From: Allomesorhizobium camelthorni
GTDB lineage: Bacteria; Pseudomonadota; Alphaproteobacteria; Rhizobiales; Rhizobiaceae
NCBI RefSeq assembly: GCF_011045125.1
Contig: NZ_JAAKZF010000003.1
Coordinates: 124,001 to 188,000 of the forward strand
DNA: 64,000 nt
Direction: 5' to 3'
The notes under the pieces: generated by a model
The model's input: the letters and a program-made list of their open reading frames with translations, nothing else
What the model was told of the DNA's origin: nothing
Databases searched by the model: none
Program-made: the position numbers and the translations under genes
Shown here: positions 7,811-15,090 of the stretch, one piece after another
Layout of the letters: every line of letters starts with the position of its first letter
Numbering within the stretch: position 1 is the stretch's first letter

Positions 7811-7884
7811 TTGGCGGATATTATGCGCAAACGGATAGTTTACAAGTGGAAAATTATGCGCAAGCGGATTTTCGTTTATCCGCG
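7811..7884. promoter_or_regulatory. Left operator/promoter region of the phage switch
   Basis: Two full copies of an 18-bp quasi-palindrome (consensus TTATCCGCTTGCGCATAA, read here as its complement) lie at 7821-7838 and 7854-7871, with half-sites at 7813-7820 and 7876-7883. On the minus strand, TTGTAA (7845-7840) and TAATAT (7823-7818) are separated by 16 bp and the first operator fills the spacer, so binding would block polymerase. The half-sites TTATCCGC and TTATGCGC match at 7 of 8 positions. The same architecture recurs at 8983-9060. Confidence 0.7.
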
Positions 7885-7905
7885 AGAAGTGGCAGCGTCC
7901 GCGTC

Positions 7906-8295
7906 ATGACCATAGAGCAGAAAATCCGGGCGATCATGAGGGCGACCGGATGGAAACAACAGAAGCTGGCCGTCACCTTTGGGGTGTCTCAATCCACGGT
8001 CAACCGATGGCTTCGAGGGGCCGAGCCGGAAGGCCACCGCAGAGACGCAATTAATGCGGCTTACGCCGAACACGTCAAAGACGACGCACCGTCGACAGAC
8101 GACAAAATTCGCGGTGATCAGGAAATCCTGGCGATGCTTCGGCGTATCGACGGTCTCTCGACGATCGACATCGACGTGGCTTTCACTGTGATTTCCAACG
8201 CTTTGAAGGCTAACAGGGCCGGATCAGAACAAGCTGATGCTGGTGATCGACAAGAACCCGCCATTGCCCGCCGTGAATCGACGCCATCGCAGTAG
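7906..8295 (+). CDS. HTH transcriptional regulator (Cro-like), divergent partner
   Basis: Protein of 129 residues, MTIEQKIRAIMRATGWKQQ, then LAVTFGVSQSTVNRWLRGAE, a clean Cro/CI-type helix-turn-helix near residues 15-40. The C-terminal part is helical. The start is ATG at 7906; the upstream in-frame sequence is non-coding in character and crosses the operators. It is divergent from the HTH gene at 7809, with four operator copies or half-sites between. Which of the two is the repressor of lysogeny cannot be decided from sequence. Confidence 0.8.
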   Translation: MTIEQKIRAIMRATGWKQQKLAVTFGVSQSTVNRWLRGAEPEGHRRDAINAAYAEHVKDDAPSTDDKIRGDQEILAMLRRIDGLSTIDIDVAFTVISNALKANRAGSEQADAGDRQEPAIARRESTPSQ

Positions 8296-8425
8296 CGATT
8301 GAAGCGGCGCCCTCTTCAATCTGCTTTGCCGGGTCGGTCGCTCGCCAAAGACCCGTAGCCATGCCCCTCAGTTTGTCTAACGCTTCCTCGTTCCGCGTTT
8401 TGTCGCGCGGCAAAAACTGGATCAA
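8210..8425 (-). CDS. Possible small phage protein
   Basis: A 71-residue frame starting at TTG 8425, or 50 residues from ATG 8362 (MATGLWRATDPAKQIEE). The C-terminus GGQWRVLVDHQHQLVLI looks like real beta structure. It overlaps the 3' end of the convergent HTH gene by 86 bp, which weakens the case. Function unknown. Confidence 0.4.
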   Translation of the reverse strand: MIQFLPRDKTRNEEALDKLRGMATGLWRATDPAKQIEEGAASIATAMASIHGGQWRVLVDHQHQLVLIRPC

Positions 8426-8676
8426 TTCATCTCACTCCCAAGCCCTTGGACGCCCTTGAAATAGGAACAATTTCCTGCCGCCATGTCAACAACGGTTTCC
8501 ATGCCGCCCAATGTCCCATTTTGAAACGTACAAGCCTTGGTGTTTGATTAACAGAATATTTCAATCTGTAGCATTTGCCTGTGAATAGCGGGGGTAAATG
8601 GTACCAGTGGTGGGGCATGCGCGCCAACTGAGGGACGATTCCCGAGGATTAAGGTTTCCGCCATAAGTCGGGGACC

Positions 8677-8892
8677 ATGCCACAGCCCGACAAGCCCAGC
8701 TTTCATCTCCGGTTGACCCCTGCCCTGCGCAAGCGCATTCGCGTGGCCGCAGCTGAGAATGAGCGCAGCATCAATGCCGAGATCGCCGCCAGGCTGGAAA
8801 GGTCTTTCTCGCCAGATGACGAAGACCGCTCGAAAGCGGTGCGGCTGTTGACCGATGCCTTGTCCATCCTCGACAAAGGCGGGACGGGGTAG
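8677..8892 (+). CDS. Arc-family ribbon-helix-helix DNA-binding protein
   Basis: A 71-residue protein, PSFHLRLTPALRKRIRVAA, then ENERSINAEIAARLERSF, a standard Arc/MetJ-type ribbon-helix-helix in which the first strand inserts into the major groove. It resembles the Arc-like repressors of lambdoid phages. Preceded by about 250 bp without a convincing gene (8426-8676, AT-richer than its surroundings). Likely a regulator of the operator region just downstream or of its own promoter. Confidence 0.85.
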   Translation: MPQPDKPSFHLRLTPALRKRIRVAAAENERSINAEIAARLERSFSPDDEDRSKAVRLLTDALSILDKGGTG

Positions 8893-8982
8893 TCGGATCC
8901 CGCGTCAGTCTTGATGAATTGCTGGTCAGCAATCATCGCCAGCGGAATCGCTTTCAAGCAGTAGCTCCAGACGGCATCGCGG

Positions 8983-9060
8983 TTATCCGCTTGCGCAAAG
9001 CGTCCTATCCGTTTACGCATTTTCTTTCTTGACTGTTATCCGTTTGCGCATATTATCCGC
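8983..9060 (+). promoter_or_regulatory. Right operator cluster and rightward promoter
   Basis: Three copies of the TTATCCG(C/T)TTGCGCATA operator: 8983-8998, 9005-9020 and 9036-9053, plus a half-site TTATCCGC at 9053-9060. A near-consensus promoter, TTGACT at 9029-9034, 16-bp spacer and TATTAT at 9051-9056, encloses the third operator in its spacer, as on the left side. It should drive the gene at 9083 and the long rightward operon. Repression by the HTH proteins encoded at 7579-7809 or 7906-8295 is inferred from the shared sites. Confidence 0.75.
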
Positions 9061-9082
9061 TCATCCGACATGAGAGGACGGG

Positions 9083-9403
9083 ATGCAAACGCTCTTGATC
9101 GAATATCCGCCGACCATTCGCCTTACCTTCTCGGCAGAAGGTGGTGATTTCGCATCTAAGAGATGCGCCGTCTCCTTTCTTGAGAAGAGAGGATTCTCTG
9201 TCGGACGCATGCAGCGTGGCGCTCCGCGAGGGATTCTGTTCGGCCTCTACGACATTGCAAAGTGGAAGAACCTAAGCTCAGCCGATCGCCGCGCGCTGCA
9301 CGGCGTCATGACTGGTGACATGCGCAATGGGCCCGTCTCTGTCGAGATATTCCACATCGCGCCGGATGAGGCGAAAGCCGCTGTCACAAAGCGCAGGGTC
9401 TGA
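9083..9403 (+). CDS. Phage hypothetical protein, first gene of rightward operon
   Basis: Protein of 106 residues starting MQTLLIEYPPTIRLTFSAEG. ATG 9083 follows an AGAGGACGGG ribosome binding site. The mixed alpha/beta pattern (CAVSFLEKRGFSVGRMQ, RGILFGLYDIAKWKNL) has no motif I recognise. It is the first gene behind the strong operator-controlled promoter, so it is expected to be an early lytic function. Confidence 0.65.
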   Translation: MQTLLIEYPPTIRLTFSAEGGDFASKRCAVSFLEKRGFSVGRMQRGAPRGILFGLYDIAKWKNLSSADRRALHGVMTGDMRNGPVSVEIFHIAPDEAKAAVTKRRV

Positions 9404-9405
9404 CG

Positions 9406-9753
9406 ATGGCCCGCAAGCGTTTCTCCCGCAAAGACCGGGAACGGATCCTCGATGCAAATCACGGCCGCTGCCATCTATGCAGCCGTCCGATCGCCATCGG
9501 CCAGGCTTGGGAAGTTGAGCACGTCATTGCCTGGGCGCTGACGTGCGACGACAGCGACAGCAATCTTCGCCCCGCCCACGTCAAATGCCACCGCGTGAAG
9601 ACGCACAGGCATGACAGGCCGGCGATCAATAAGGCCGAGCGCATCCACGCCAAGCACCGCGGCTGCTGGCCGAAACCCGTCGGCAACGCCCGCCTGCAAT
9701 CGCGACCATTCCAGAAAACCCGTCCCTGCTTTCAACAGAGGGAGAGAAGCTGA
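9406..9753 (+). CDS. HNH endonuclease
   Basis: A 115-residue protein with the full HNH signature: zinc Cys pair CHLC near residue 24, VEHVIAWAL near residue 44 (the H of the first HNH element), SNLRPAHVKCH near residue 56 (N and H). Small phage HNH enzymes nick or cut DNA during packaging or homing. It starts two bases after the previous stop, and its own stop overlaps the next ATG (TGATG). Confidence 0.85.
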   Translation: MARKRFSRKDRERILDANHGRCHLCSRPIAIGQAWEVEHVIAWALTCDDSDSNLRPAHVKCHRVKTHRHDRPAINKAERIHAKHRGCWPKPVGNARLQSRPFQKTRPCFQQRERS

Positions 9754-9902
9754 TGCGCCACCTCGGAACCTTCCAGGGCAAAAACGCCCACAGCGCCCCT
9801 CATGGTGAGCTTGTCGAACCACAGGGCGACACCCTCACCTCGATCATCTTCGCTGTCATCGTCATGTACGTCGTCATGGCGTGCGGCTTCACCCTGCAAT
9901 GA
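9753..9902 (+). CDS. Small single-pass membrane protein with embedded repeat
   Basis: A 49-residue protein, MRHLGTFQGKNAHSAPHGEL, then a C-terminal transmembrane helix TSIIFAVIVMYVVMACGF. The start overlaps the HNH stop (TGATG). The codons for PHGELVEP read through a copy of the short repeat whose core is GAGCTTGTCGAAC (complement GTTCGACAAGCTC), also found near 61,782, so the repeat seems to have landed in frame. Function unknown; a holin-like or envelope role is only a guess. Confidence 0.55.
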   Translation: MRHLGTFQGKNAHSAPHGELVEPQGDTLTSIIFAVIVMYVVMACGFTLQ

Positions 9903-9925
9903 TCCACCCACAAGGAAACGCCATC

Positions 9926-10183
9926 ATGAAACACATCGTTCTCACTGCTCTACTCGCCGTCTCCGCCTGCGCGACCCCGCCGAACCGGATCAAACCGATC
10001 GCCAACGCGGCCCCCTGCACTTCCCAAGACCGTACCCGGCTGGCCGAGATCTCCAAGGTCCAGGCCGCGACCGCCACCAACGATGCGGTCGGGGTCTTCC
10101 TCGTTGGCCTCCCTGTAGGGTCGATGGTCGGCGGTGCCGATCACAAGCAGGAAATTGCCCTGCTCAAGGGCCGCTGCGGCTGA
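9926..10183 (+). CDS. Phage-encoded lipoprotein
   Basis: Protein of 85 residues. The signal peptide MKHIVLTALLAVSAC ends in a lipobox (VSAC), so Cys15 should be lipidated. A central Gly/Val-rich stretch (DAVGVFLVGLPVGSMVGG) resembles the glycine-zipper segment of small outer-membrane lipoproteins. A ribosome binding site AAGGAA lies nine bases before ATG 9926. It may be an entry-exclusion or spanin-like protein; this is inferred from type and place. Confidence 0.7.
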   Translation: MKHIVLTALLAVSACATPPNRIKPIANAAPCTSQDRTRLAEISKVQAATATNDAVGVFLVGLPVGSMVGGADHKQEIALLKGRCG

Positions 10184-10212
10184 CCCCCATTCCTTACCGA
10201 ACTGGAGCAGAG

Positions 10213-10764
10213 ATGACCAAGTCCGCCAAATGGACCGGAACGAAACAGCGCGATGACCTCAAGACGTGTCCTTTTTGCGCGACCAAGCCTGTCCAACAGG
10301 TGCGGCTAGCAGGGAGCGACACCGACATGCAGTTCCGCATCGGGTGTAGCAATTCCTTCTGTTTCGTTGAACCGAACACGCCACCTTTCGCAGCCCTGAA
10401 CGACGCCGAATGGGCTTGGCAGGATCGTGAAGCCGAGGCCCGCCTCGTCATGACCGAAGCAGCGAAACATACGCCGGGAACTTGGACCGCATACGAGAGC
10501 GCCGGGTTTAAGGGCGAATGGGGCGTCCAGACCGACGATCCGGCAATGGTCGAGGCTGGTGACGAGATCATAGTCTACCCGAGCCTCAGTGAGGAATACG
10601 CGCGCCTGATCGCGGCCGCTCCCGACATGCTGGCGGTGCTAAGGGATTTCGTCTCCGAAACACGCGCCTATAGCTCGCCGGAATGCGAGGAATGCGAGAT
10701 CGTCGGCCCTCTTCTTCGCGCCGCTGATGCTGCCATCGCCAAGGCGGAGGCGCGCCCATCATGA
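10213..10764 (+). CDS. Lar-like zinc protein fused to a phage module
   Basis: Protein of 183 residues in two parts. Residues 1-79 carry TCPFCATKPVQQV and a later Cys pair, the pattern of Lar-like restriction-alleviation proteins. From Met80 (MTEAAKHTPGTWTAYESAG) a second module begins, ending in ARLIAAAPDMLAVLRDFV, a common phage motif. The junction sequence around 10,432-10,469 is repeated at the starts of the next two genes, where it forms a stop/start; here one extra base removes the stop. It may thus be a recent fusion of two genes, or translation may also start at ATG 10450. Lar alleviation of host restriction is known for the family; not shown here. Confidence 0.7.
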   Translation: MTKSAKWTGTKQRDDLKTCPFCATKPVQQVRLAGSDTDMQFRIGCSNSFCFVEPNTPPFAALNDAEWAWQDREAEARLVMTEAAKHTPGTWTAYESAGFKGEWGVQTDDPAMVEAGDEIIVYPSLSEEYARLIAAAPDMLAVLRDFVSETRAYSSPECEECEIVGPLLRAADAAIAKAEARPS

Positions 10765-12089
10765 CCGAAGCAGCGAAACAAGACCTGACCTGCACCGACT
10801 GCGGCGGAACTGGAGAAACCTACCAGACTGAAAAGCGGTGCGCATGTCAGCCATATGGCAGCGACATAGCCGATCTGGTGGACGAATTGCGGGCGGGTGT
10901 CGCCGTTTGCGGCGAAACATCAAGCGGGGCCGAACTCTACGACATCGATGCCGCAGAAACGACAATGGCGAAAGCCGCCGATGCCGTTACCGCCGCATCC
11001 CTGGAGGCGGAGAAATGGAAGCAGCGCTGGCAGGCAAAGGCCGACGCTTTCGAGGTCCAAGAGCAGACAATCGCGGTTCTTCACCATCAGAAGGAAGTCG
11101 CCGCTGCCGCCCTTCGCGAGAAGCAGGCGGAACTGGATACGTGGCGCGATCATTGCCACGACTGGATAGCCCGTTTCGAAAAGGTCGAGTCTGCCCTTCG
11201 CGCACAGGAGGCAGTTACTCGCGCGTTCACCAATGAACTCGGTAATCGGATCAAGATAACAATCGAGGGGCCAACCTCGACATCTGAAAACATTCTGACG
11301 CCGGTTGAGTATGCGGAACTTCAAGCCGCATGCGCCCAACCTGCGGCGGTCGCCGATCAGATCATTGGCCAGATAGAAGAGCGGTTTCCGAACTGGCGAT
11401 CCTATCGCGACCTAATCGACTGCATAGACTGCACTTTGCACGATCTTCGCGACAGCGCTGGTCTCTCCCCCTCCGCCCTTACGGTTGCGGCAGAAGAAGC
11501 ACGCAACGAATTGGCGCGCAGACGAGATGCGGGATGGGATGCCCGCGTTCCGCTCACTGGACCAAAACATCTAGAGCGCCTAAGCGATTCAGAACTCTCC
11601 GCTCTCGCCTCGCCCCAGCCTGCGGCGAGTGGCTGGGGTAGTCTCAAGGAAGGCGACCGCGTTTCCTGCACTGACTATGGCGTTATCGATTCCATAGACG
11701 AAGAAGGCACCGCAGCGGTGGTGTGGGAGGCTTCGGGTTGCGTCGGCGATGTAGACCTTGATCGTCTCGTCCCTGCCTCCCCGCCAGCGCCGCAGCATGT
11801 TCAAGCAGCCCGGGAAGGTGTTCTCACAGATCGGCAATGGATGCTGCTGAAGAAGGCGGCAGATGAAGGCGGGATCTACCCGCAGCCGGCGCTGCCTGAC
11901 CATCCCGGAAGCTGGGACGGCGACGTCTGCGCTCTGTCCGAAATGGGATTGCTCGACACCTCGCAAGAGATACCACATGCACCCGGCAGGCCGCGCAACG
12001 TACCCGGCCCGAAGGACGGCCCGCGGACGGCCTGGCATGTGCTGACCGAAAAGGGCCGCGCTGCCCTGTCGGAGGCTCGCCCGTCATGA
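10761..12089 (+). CDS. Modular phage protein with zinc motif and coiled coil
   Basis: Protein of 442 residues. The N-terminus has a DnaJ-like Cys cluster (CTDCGGTG and CACQ). Residues 75-150 form a coiled coil (AEKWKQRWQAKADAFEVQEQ). The middle resembles the mosaic Ead/Ea22-like proteins of lambdoid phages, with TPVEYAEL. The C-terminal part (LTDRQWMLLKKAADEGG, then GLLDTS, WHVLTEKGRAAL) looks like a winged-helix or HTH end. It starts with the same 20 bases as the module at 10450 and ends EARPS like its upstream neighbour. Function unknown. Confidence 0.65.
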   Translation: MTEAAKQDLTCTDCGGTGETYQTEKRCACQPYGSDIADLVDELRAGVAVCGETSSGAELYDIDAAETTMAKAADAVTAASLEAEKWKQRWQAKADAFEVQEQTIAVLHHQKEVAAAALREKQAELDTWRDHCHDWIARFEKVESALRAQEAVTRAFTNELGNRIKITIEGPTSTSENILTPVEYAELQAACAQPAAVADQIIGQIEERFPNWRSYRDLIDCIDCTLHDLRDSAGLSPSALTVAAEEARNELARRRDAGWDARVPLTGPKHLERLSDSELSALASPQPAASGWGSLKEGDRVSCTDYGVIDSIDEEGTAAVVWEASGCVGDVDLDRLVPASPPAPQHVQAAREGVLTDRQWMLLKKAADEGGIYPQPALPDHPGSWDGDVCALSEMGLLDTSQEIPHAPGRPRNVPGPKDGPRTAWHVLTEKGRAALSEARPS

Positions 12090-12544
12090 CCGAAGCAAAG
12101 ACGCCGACGCCTTGGTACGTTTCCGGCTTTGAGGCCGGGGCCGGCGGTGACTCGCGCGTCGTCATGGGTGCGGATGGGTTTTCAATCGCGCACGTCATGG
12201 ATCGCACCCCTATGGAAAACGCGGCCGACGCCGATTTCATCGTCAAGGCTGTCAACGCCTTCAAAGAGATGAAGAAGGCGCTCACGGCCGCATCCCACGC
12301 GCGGCGATCCTACCAGTACGGCAACAGCGCGCCCGACCTGGCGCAATCGACCGCCGACCTTTGCGACGCTGCCCTCTCCGGAACGTCAAATGCCGTTGAG
12401 CCCATCCTGTCAGGCGCCGAGAAGAAGGCCCAGGGCGCGCGCTGCGGCTGCCAAGGCGTTGACGACTACTGCCCATGCCAGAACGCGCCGGACAGAGAAA
12501 CCCGACGCGCCCGCACCGCTCTCGCTGCACGCAAGGAGGATTAA
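12086..12544 (+). CDS. Phage hypothetical protein
   Basis: A 152-residue protein beginning MTEAKTPTPWYVSGFEAG, with GFSIAHVMDR and ADADFIVKAVNAFKEM, a set of motifs shared by many siphophage small proteins (PW..., ADA.fI..A.N). A Cys-rich tail (RCGCQGVDDYCPCQ) may bind metal. Its start overlaps the previous stop as ATGA, using the repeated junction sequence. No known function. Confidence 0.65.
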   Translation: MTEAKTPTPWYVSGFEAGAGGDSRVVMGADGFSIAHVMDRTPMENAADADFIVKAVNAFKEMKKALTAASHARRSYQYGNSAPDLAQSTADLCDAALSGTSNAVEPILSGAEKKAQGARCGCQGVDDYCPCQNAPDRETRRARTALAARKED

Positions 12545-12781
12545 ATGAACTCGCTAGATCGCCTCGTCGACTTCCATCGCGAGCGCGCCGCCGAACCGGA
12601 GCGCGAAACCGCCTTCCGGCCGAGTGATCGGCAGGACGGCCCTCCCCTCGACCACGTCCCGGCCTCCTACAGGCAACCGGAAGGCGCGATCTACGGCACG
12701 GTCGAAAAAATCCTGATCGGTTCGATCATCCTGCTCGGGGTCTTCGCATTCGCCGCCGGCTACAGCTGGGGCGCGATCTGA
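12545..12781 (+). CDS. Small single-pass membrane protein
   Basis: A 78-residue protein. Residues 1-50 are charged and soluble (MNSLDRLVDFHRERAAEPER); the C-terminus is one transmembrane helix, ILIGSIILLGVFAFAAGYSW. It starts one base after the upstream stop and its own stop overlaps the next ATG. Tail-anchored architecture; function unknown. Confidence 0.65.
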   Translation: MNSLDRLVDFHRERAAEPERETAFRPSDRQDGPPLDHVPASYRQPEGAIYGTVEKILIGSIILLGVFAFAAGYSWGAI

Positions 12782-13029
12782 TGGGCGACCTCCGCGTGGA
12801 AAACCCGAAAACCACCGAAGCGTTCGTCGCGGCGCTCGCCGAGCAGATGGTCAAGCTGCCGCTCGGCGTGAGCGAGGATGAGCCGGGCGTTGTCTTCGAT
12901 GCTGACGGCGAAACGGTCTTCGTGGTCGACGTCAATAACGAGCGGCCAGACGACCAGGTCGAGCAGATCGCCATGTGGATCGTGCTCGCGGTCAACACCT
13001 GCGGCGGCTTCAAGCTGGAGATGCAGTGA
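12781..13029 (+). CDS. Small acidic phage protein
   Basis: An 82-residue acidic protein, PKTTEAFVAALAEQMVKLPL, then GVVFDADGETVFVVDVNNER. Looks like a small alpha/beta domain. TGATG overlaps link it to both neighbours. Not recognised. Confidence 0.6.
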   Translation: MGDLRVENPKTTEAFVAALAEQMVKLPLGVSEDEPGVVFDADGETVFVVDVNNERPDDQVEQIAMWIVLAVNTCGGFKLEMQ

Positions 13030-13502
13030 TGAATGATCGCGTCCTGACCCGCCGTTTCGCCGAGGCCTTCATGCTGATGAAGTACGCAGGCAAAGCCGGT
13101 GAAGTCGAATGGCTTTGGAATAGCCGCGACGGCGTGTCGCCGTTCGGCGTATCGACCGGTTCCGGCGGCGGCATCATGAACCACGCCGATTGGCGTGAGG
13201 ATGTGTTCGTGCCGAACTTCGTGCCGCCGATCGGCATGCGCATCTTCGTCGACCTGACGATGGACAAGGCGCTGGTGAGCGCGAGGAAGCGCGTCAGCGA
13301 AAGCTGGGATCGTGGTCAGTATCAAATGAAGGACCATCCGATCCTCGGGCCGCTAGGCCCGGCGGGCGCTGCGGACGAACTGGCCAAGGAGATCGTCGGG
13401 AACGGCGACCAACCCACGGTCGAAATCGTCACCGAAGAGATTCACGATCATTTCCGGATGCTCGCCTCCAAACATCCGTTCCGGCAAGAGCGAAGCGCCT
13501 GA
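13029..13502 (+). CDS. Phage hypothetical protein
   Basis: A 157-residue protein starting MNDRVLTRRFAEAFMLMKYA. Start fixed by TGATG overlap. It has a Gly-rich patch (GVSTGSGGGIMNHADWRED) and a conserved-looking PPIGMRIFVDLTMDKAL. No catalytic motif recognised. The gene ends one base before a truncated copy of the Gp37/Gp68 start. Confidence 0.6.
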   Translation: MNDRVLTRRFAEAFMLMKYAGKAGEVEWLWNSRDGVSPFGVSTGSGGGIMNHADWREDVFVPNFVPPIGMRIFVDLTMDKALVSARKRVSESWDRGQYQMKDHPILGPLGPAGAADELAKEIVGNGDQPTVEIVTEEIHDHFRMLASKHPFRQERSA

Positions 13503-13503
13503 C

Positions 13504-13572
13504 GTGGCCGATAACACCGCGATCGAATGGTCCGCCGCTACCCAACAGCACTTAGGAGTTGAACATGTTTGA
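13504..13572 (+). pseudogene. Truncated duplicate of the Gp37/Gp68 gene start
   Basis: GTG at 13504 opens a 22-codon frame that reads VADNTAIEWSAATQQ, closely matching the start of the full gene at 13927 (MADNTSIEWTDATWN), then leaves the similarity and stops at 13572. DNA similarity is high for the first 36 bases. The intervening gene (13565-13927) thus lies between a broken and a complete copy of the same start, as expected if it was inserted into the gene head or arose by unequal recombination. Confidence 0.6.
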
Positions 13573-13927
13573 TTTCGTGGAACCACATAGCGGACCCGTT
13601 GTAGTCGGGCTTGAGAAATTCGAAACGGTCTATGCCAAAGACCAACCGCAGTATCGGCCGTTGCGCACGTTGCCGGCCCGAAACGGCACCAGCGCCATTT
13701 CCCGGTTTCACTTCACCGATGCTCAGCGAAAGGCCATCGCGGATGGCGCAGACCTCTATCTGGAATTGCTGCACTTTGGAGGCCCGCTGGCACCTAGCCT
13801 GATGATGATCATGAGTGAACCTGCCGATACGGATGACTTCCGTTTGTGGTGGAAGGCGCAAACGAACGCACCGTATCAACCGGATACCATCAAACAGTCG
13901 GACGGCCGGGCGGCGAGCGAATTCTGA
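13565..13927 (+). CDS. Phage hypothetical protein, possible insertion
   Basis: A 120-residue protein starting MFDFVEPHSGPVVVGLEKFE. The ATG follows an AGGAG ribosome binding site with seven-base spacing, which selects it over the in-frame TTG at 13559. The core ISRFHFTDAQRKAIADGADL, then YLELLHFGGPLAPSLMMIM, is a frequent rhizobial phage module. Unknown function. It sits between the truncated and the full Gp37/Gp68 starts. Confidence 0.65.
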   Translation: MFDFVEPHSGPVVVGLEKFETVYAKDQPQYRPLRTLPARNGTSAISRFHFTDAQRKAIADGADLYLELLHFGGPLAPSLMMIMSEPADTDDFRLWWKAQTNAPYQPDTIKQSDGRAASEF

Positions 13928-15090
13928 TGGCCGATAACACCAGCATAGAATGGACAGACGCCACGTGGAATCCGATCGGCGGCTGCTCCATCAAGTCAGC
14001 CGGTTGCGCGCCCTGCTACGCACAGCAGCTCGCCGGCACGCGCCTGAAGCATCATCCCCTCTATGCGGGCACCACTACGCTCGTAAAGGGCAAGCCGGTC
14101 TTCAACGGGCACCTGACTGCAGCGCCGACTGATCATCCGGTCTGGACCTTCCCGCTGAGCTGGCGTGGTGCGAAGAACCCGGTGATGGGCCCGAACGCCC
14201 GCTCGCTGATCTTCGTCGGCGACATGAGCGACCTCTTCCACGAGGATCGCTCGCTCGGCTACGCGATGCGGGTGTTCGAGATCGGCATGCGCTCCAGCCA
14301 CATCCTGCAGCTACTCACCAAGCGGCCGGAACGGATGCTGGAATTCCTGAAACTCTGGCACGATCTCGGCACGCCGGACGAATGGGAACCGAAGCTCGCC
14401 AGCGGTCCCGAGGCGATGCGCGCCGCACACAAGGCCGGCCGGGCGCGCCTCTTTGCCGACATGCTCGACACCATGGGCGATCCACCGCCCGGGTGCGCAT
14501 ACCCGTTCTATGACTGGGCCGGCGGCATCGCTGGCTGGGCTGGGCCTTTCAACATCTGGTTCGGCTTCTCCGCTGAGCGTCAGCGTGAGTTCGACGAGCG
14601 CTGGCCCGCGATGCGCGAGATCGCGGCCATGGGTCACACGGTCTTCTGCTCCTACGAGCCGGCGATCGGCCCGATCGTCCTGCCGGCCGACTTCCTGCGG
14701 CTTGGCCGCAAGGCCTGGCTGATCGCCGGCGGCATGTCCGGCCGCAATGCCGATCAGCCCCCGCACCCGAACTGGTTCCGCGCCGTTCGCGACCAATGCG
14801 CCGCAGCCGGCGTGCCGTTCCTGTTCAAGCAGTGGGGCGAGTATTTACCTGTCGGCCAAATCCTGCCCGGTTACGGGAAGGTCCATGGCGCGACGGCGGT
14901 TAAGCCGGGCCGGATGAAGCTGCACTACGGCGGCACACCTAAGCAGGCGCCGAAACACGCCTTTGCCGAGCGCGGCGTCGAGTTCGCTTCGACGGCTGAT
15001 GGCCGCATGACATTCCACCTCGGCAAGAAGGCCACCGGCCGGCTGCTCGACGGTGTTGAGCACAACGGTTTCCCCAAGGTGATAGCATGA
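13927..15090 (+). CDS. Phage Gp37/Gp68 family protein (DUF5131)
   Basis: Protein of 387 residues. The N-terminus MADNTSIEWTDATWNPIGGC and the Cys cluster CSIKSAGCAPCYA (C-x6-C-x2-C) are the signature of DUF5131/Gp37-Gp68 proteins, whose cluster recalls an iron-sulfur site of the radical-SAM type. Further family blocks: IFVGDMSDLFHED, LQLLTKRPERM and PFLFKQWGEY near the C-terminus. Length matches the family. Biochemical role is not established to my knowledge. ATG overlaps the previous stop (TGATG). Confidence 0.85.
   Translation: MADNTSIEWTDATWNPIGGCSIKSAGCAPCYAQQLAGTRLKHHPLYAGTTTLVKGKPVFNGHLTAAPTDHPVWTFPLSWRGAKNPVMGPNARSLIFVGDMSDLFHEDRSLGYAMRVFEIGMRSSHILQLLTKRPERMLEFLKLWHDLGTPDEWEPKLASGPEAMRAAHKAGRARLFADMLDTMGDPPPGCAYPFYDWAGGIAGWAGPFNIWFGFSAERQREFDERWPAMREIAAMGHTVFCSYEPAIGPIVLPADFLRLGRKAWLIAGGMSGRNADQPPHPNWFRAVRDQCAAAGVPFLFKQWGEYLPVGQILPGYGKVHGATAVKPGRMKLHYGGTPKQAPKHAFAERGVEFASTADGRMTFHLGKKATGRLLDGVEHNGFPKVIA

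Noticed and set aside
8427-8627. Minus-strand frame of 66 codons
   Set aside because: No good start or motif; composition unlike neighbours. Left as non-coding.
10450-10764. Separate gene starting at the internal ATG of the Lar-like fusion
   Set aside because: The frame is continuous with the Lar-like part and no ribosome binding site precedes the ATG; kept as a domain of one gene, though internal initiation is possible.
13846-13926. Upstream extension of the Gp37/Gp68 frame
   Set aside because: It lies inside the preceding gene; the TGATG overlap and family N-terminus fix the start at 13927.
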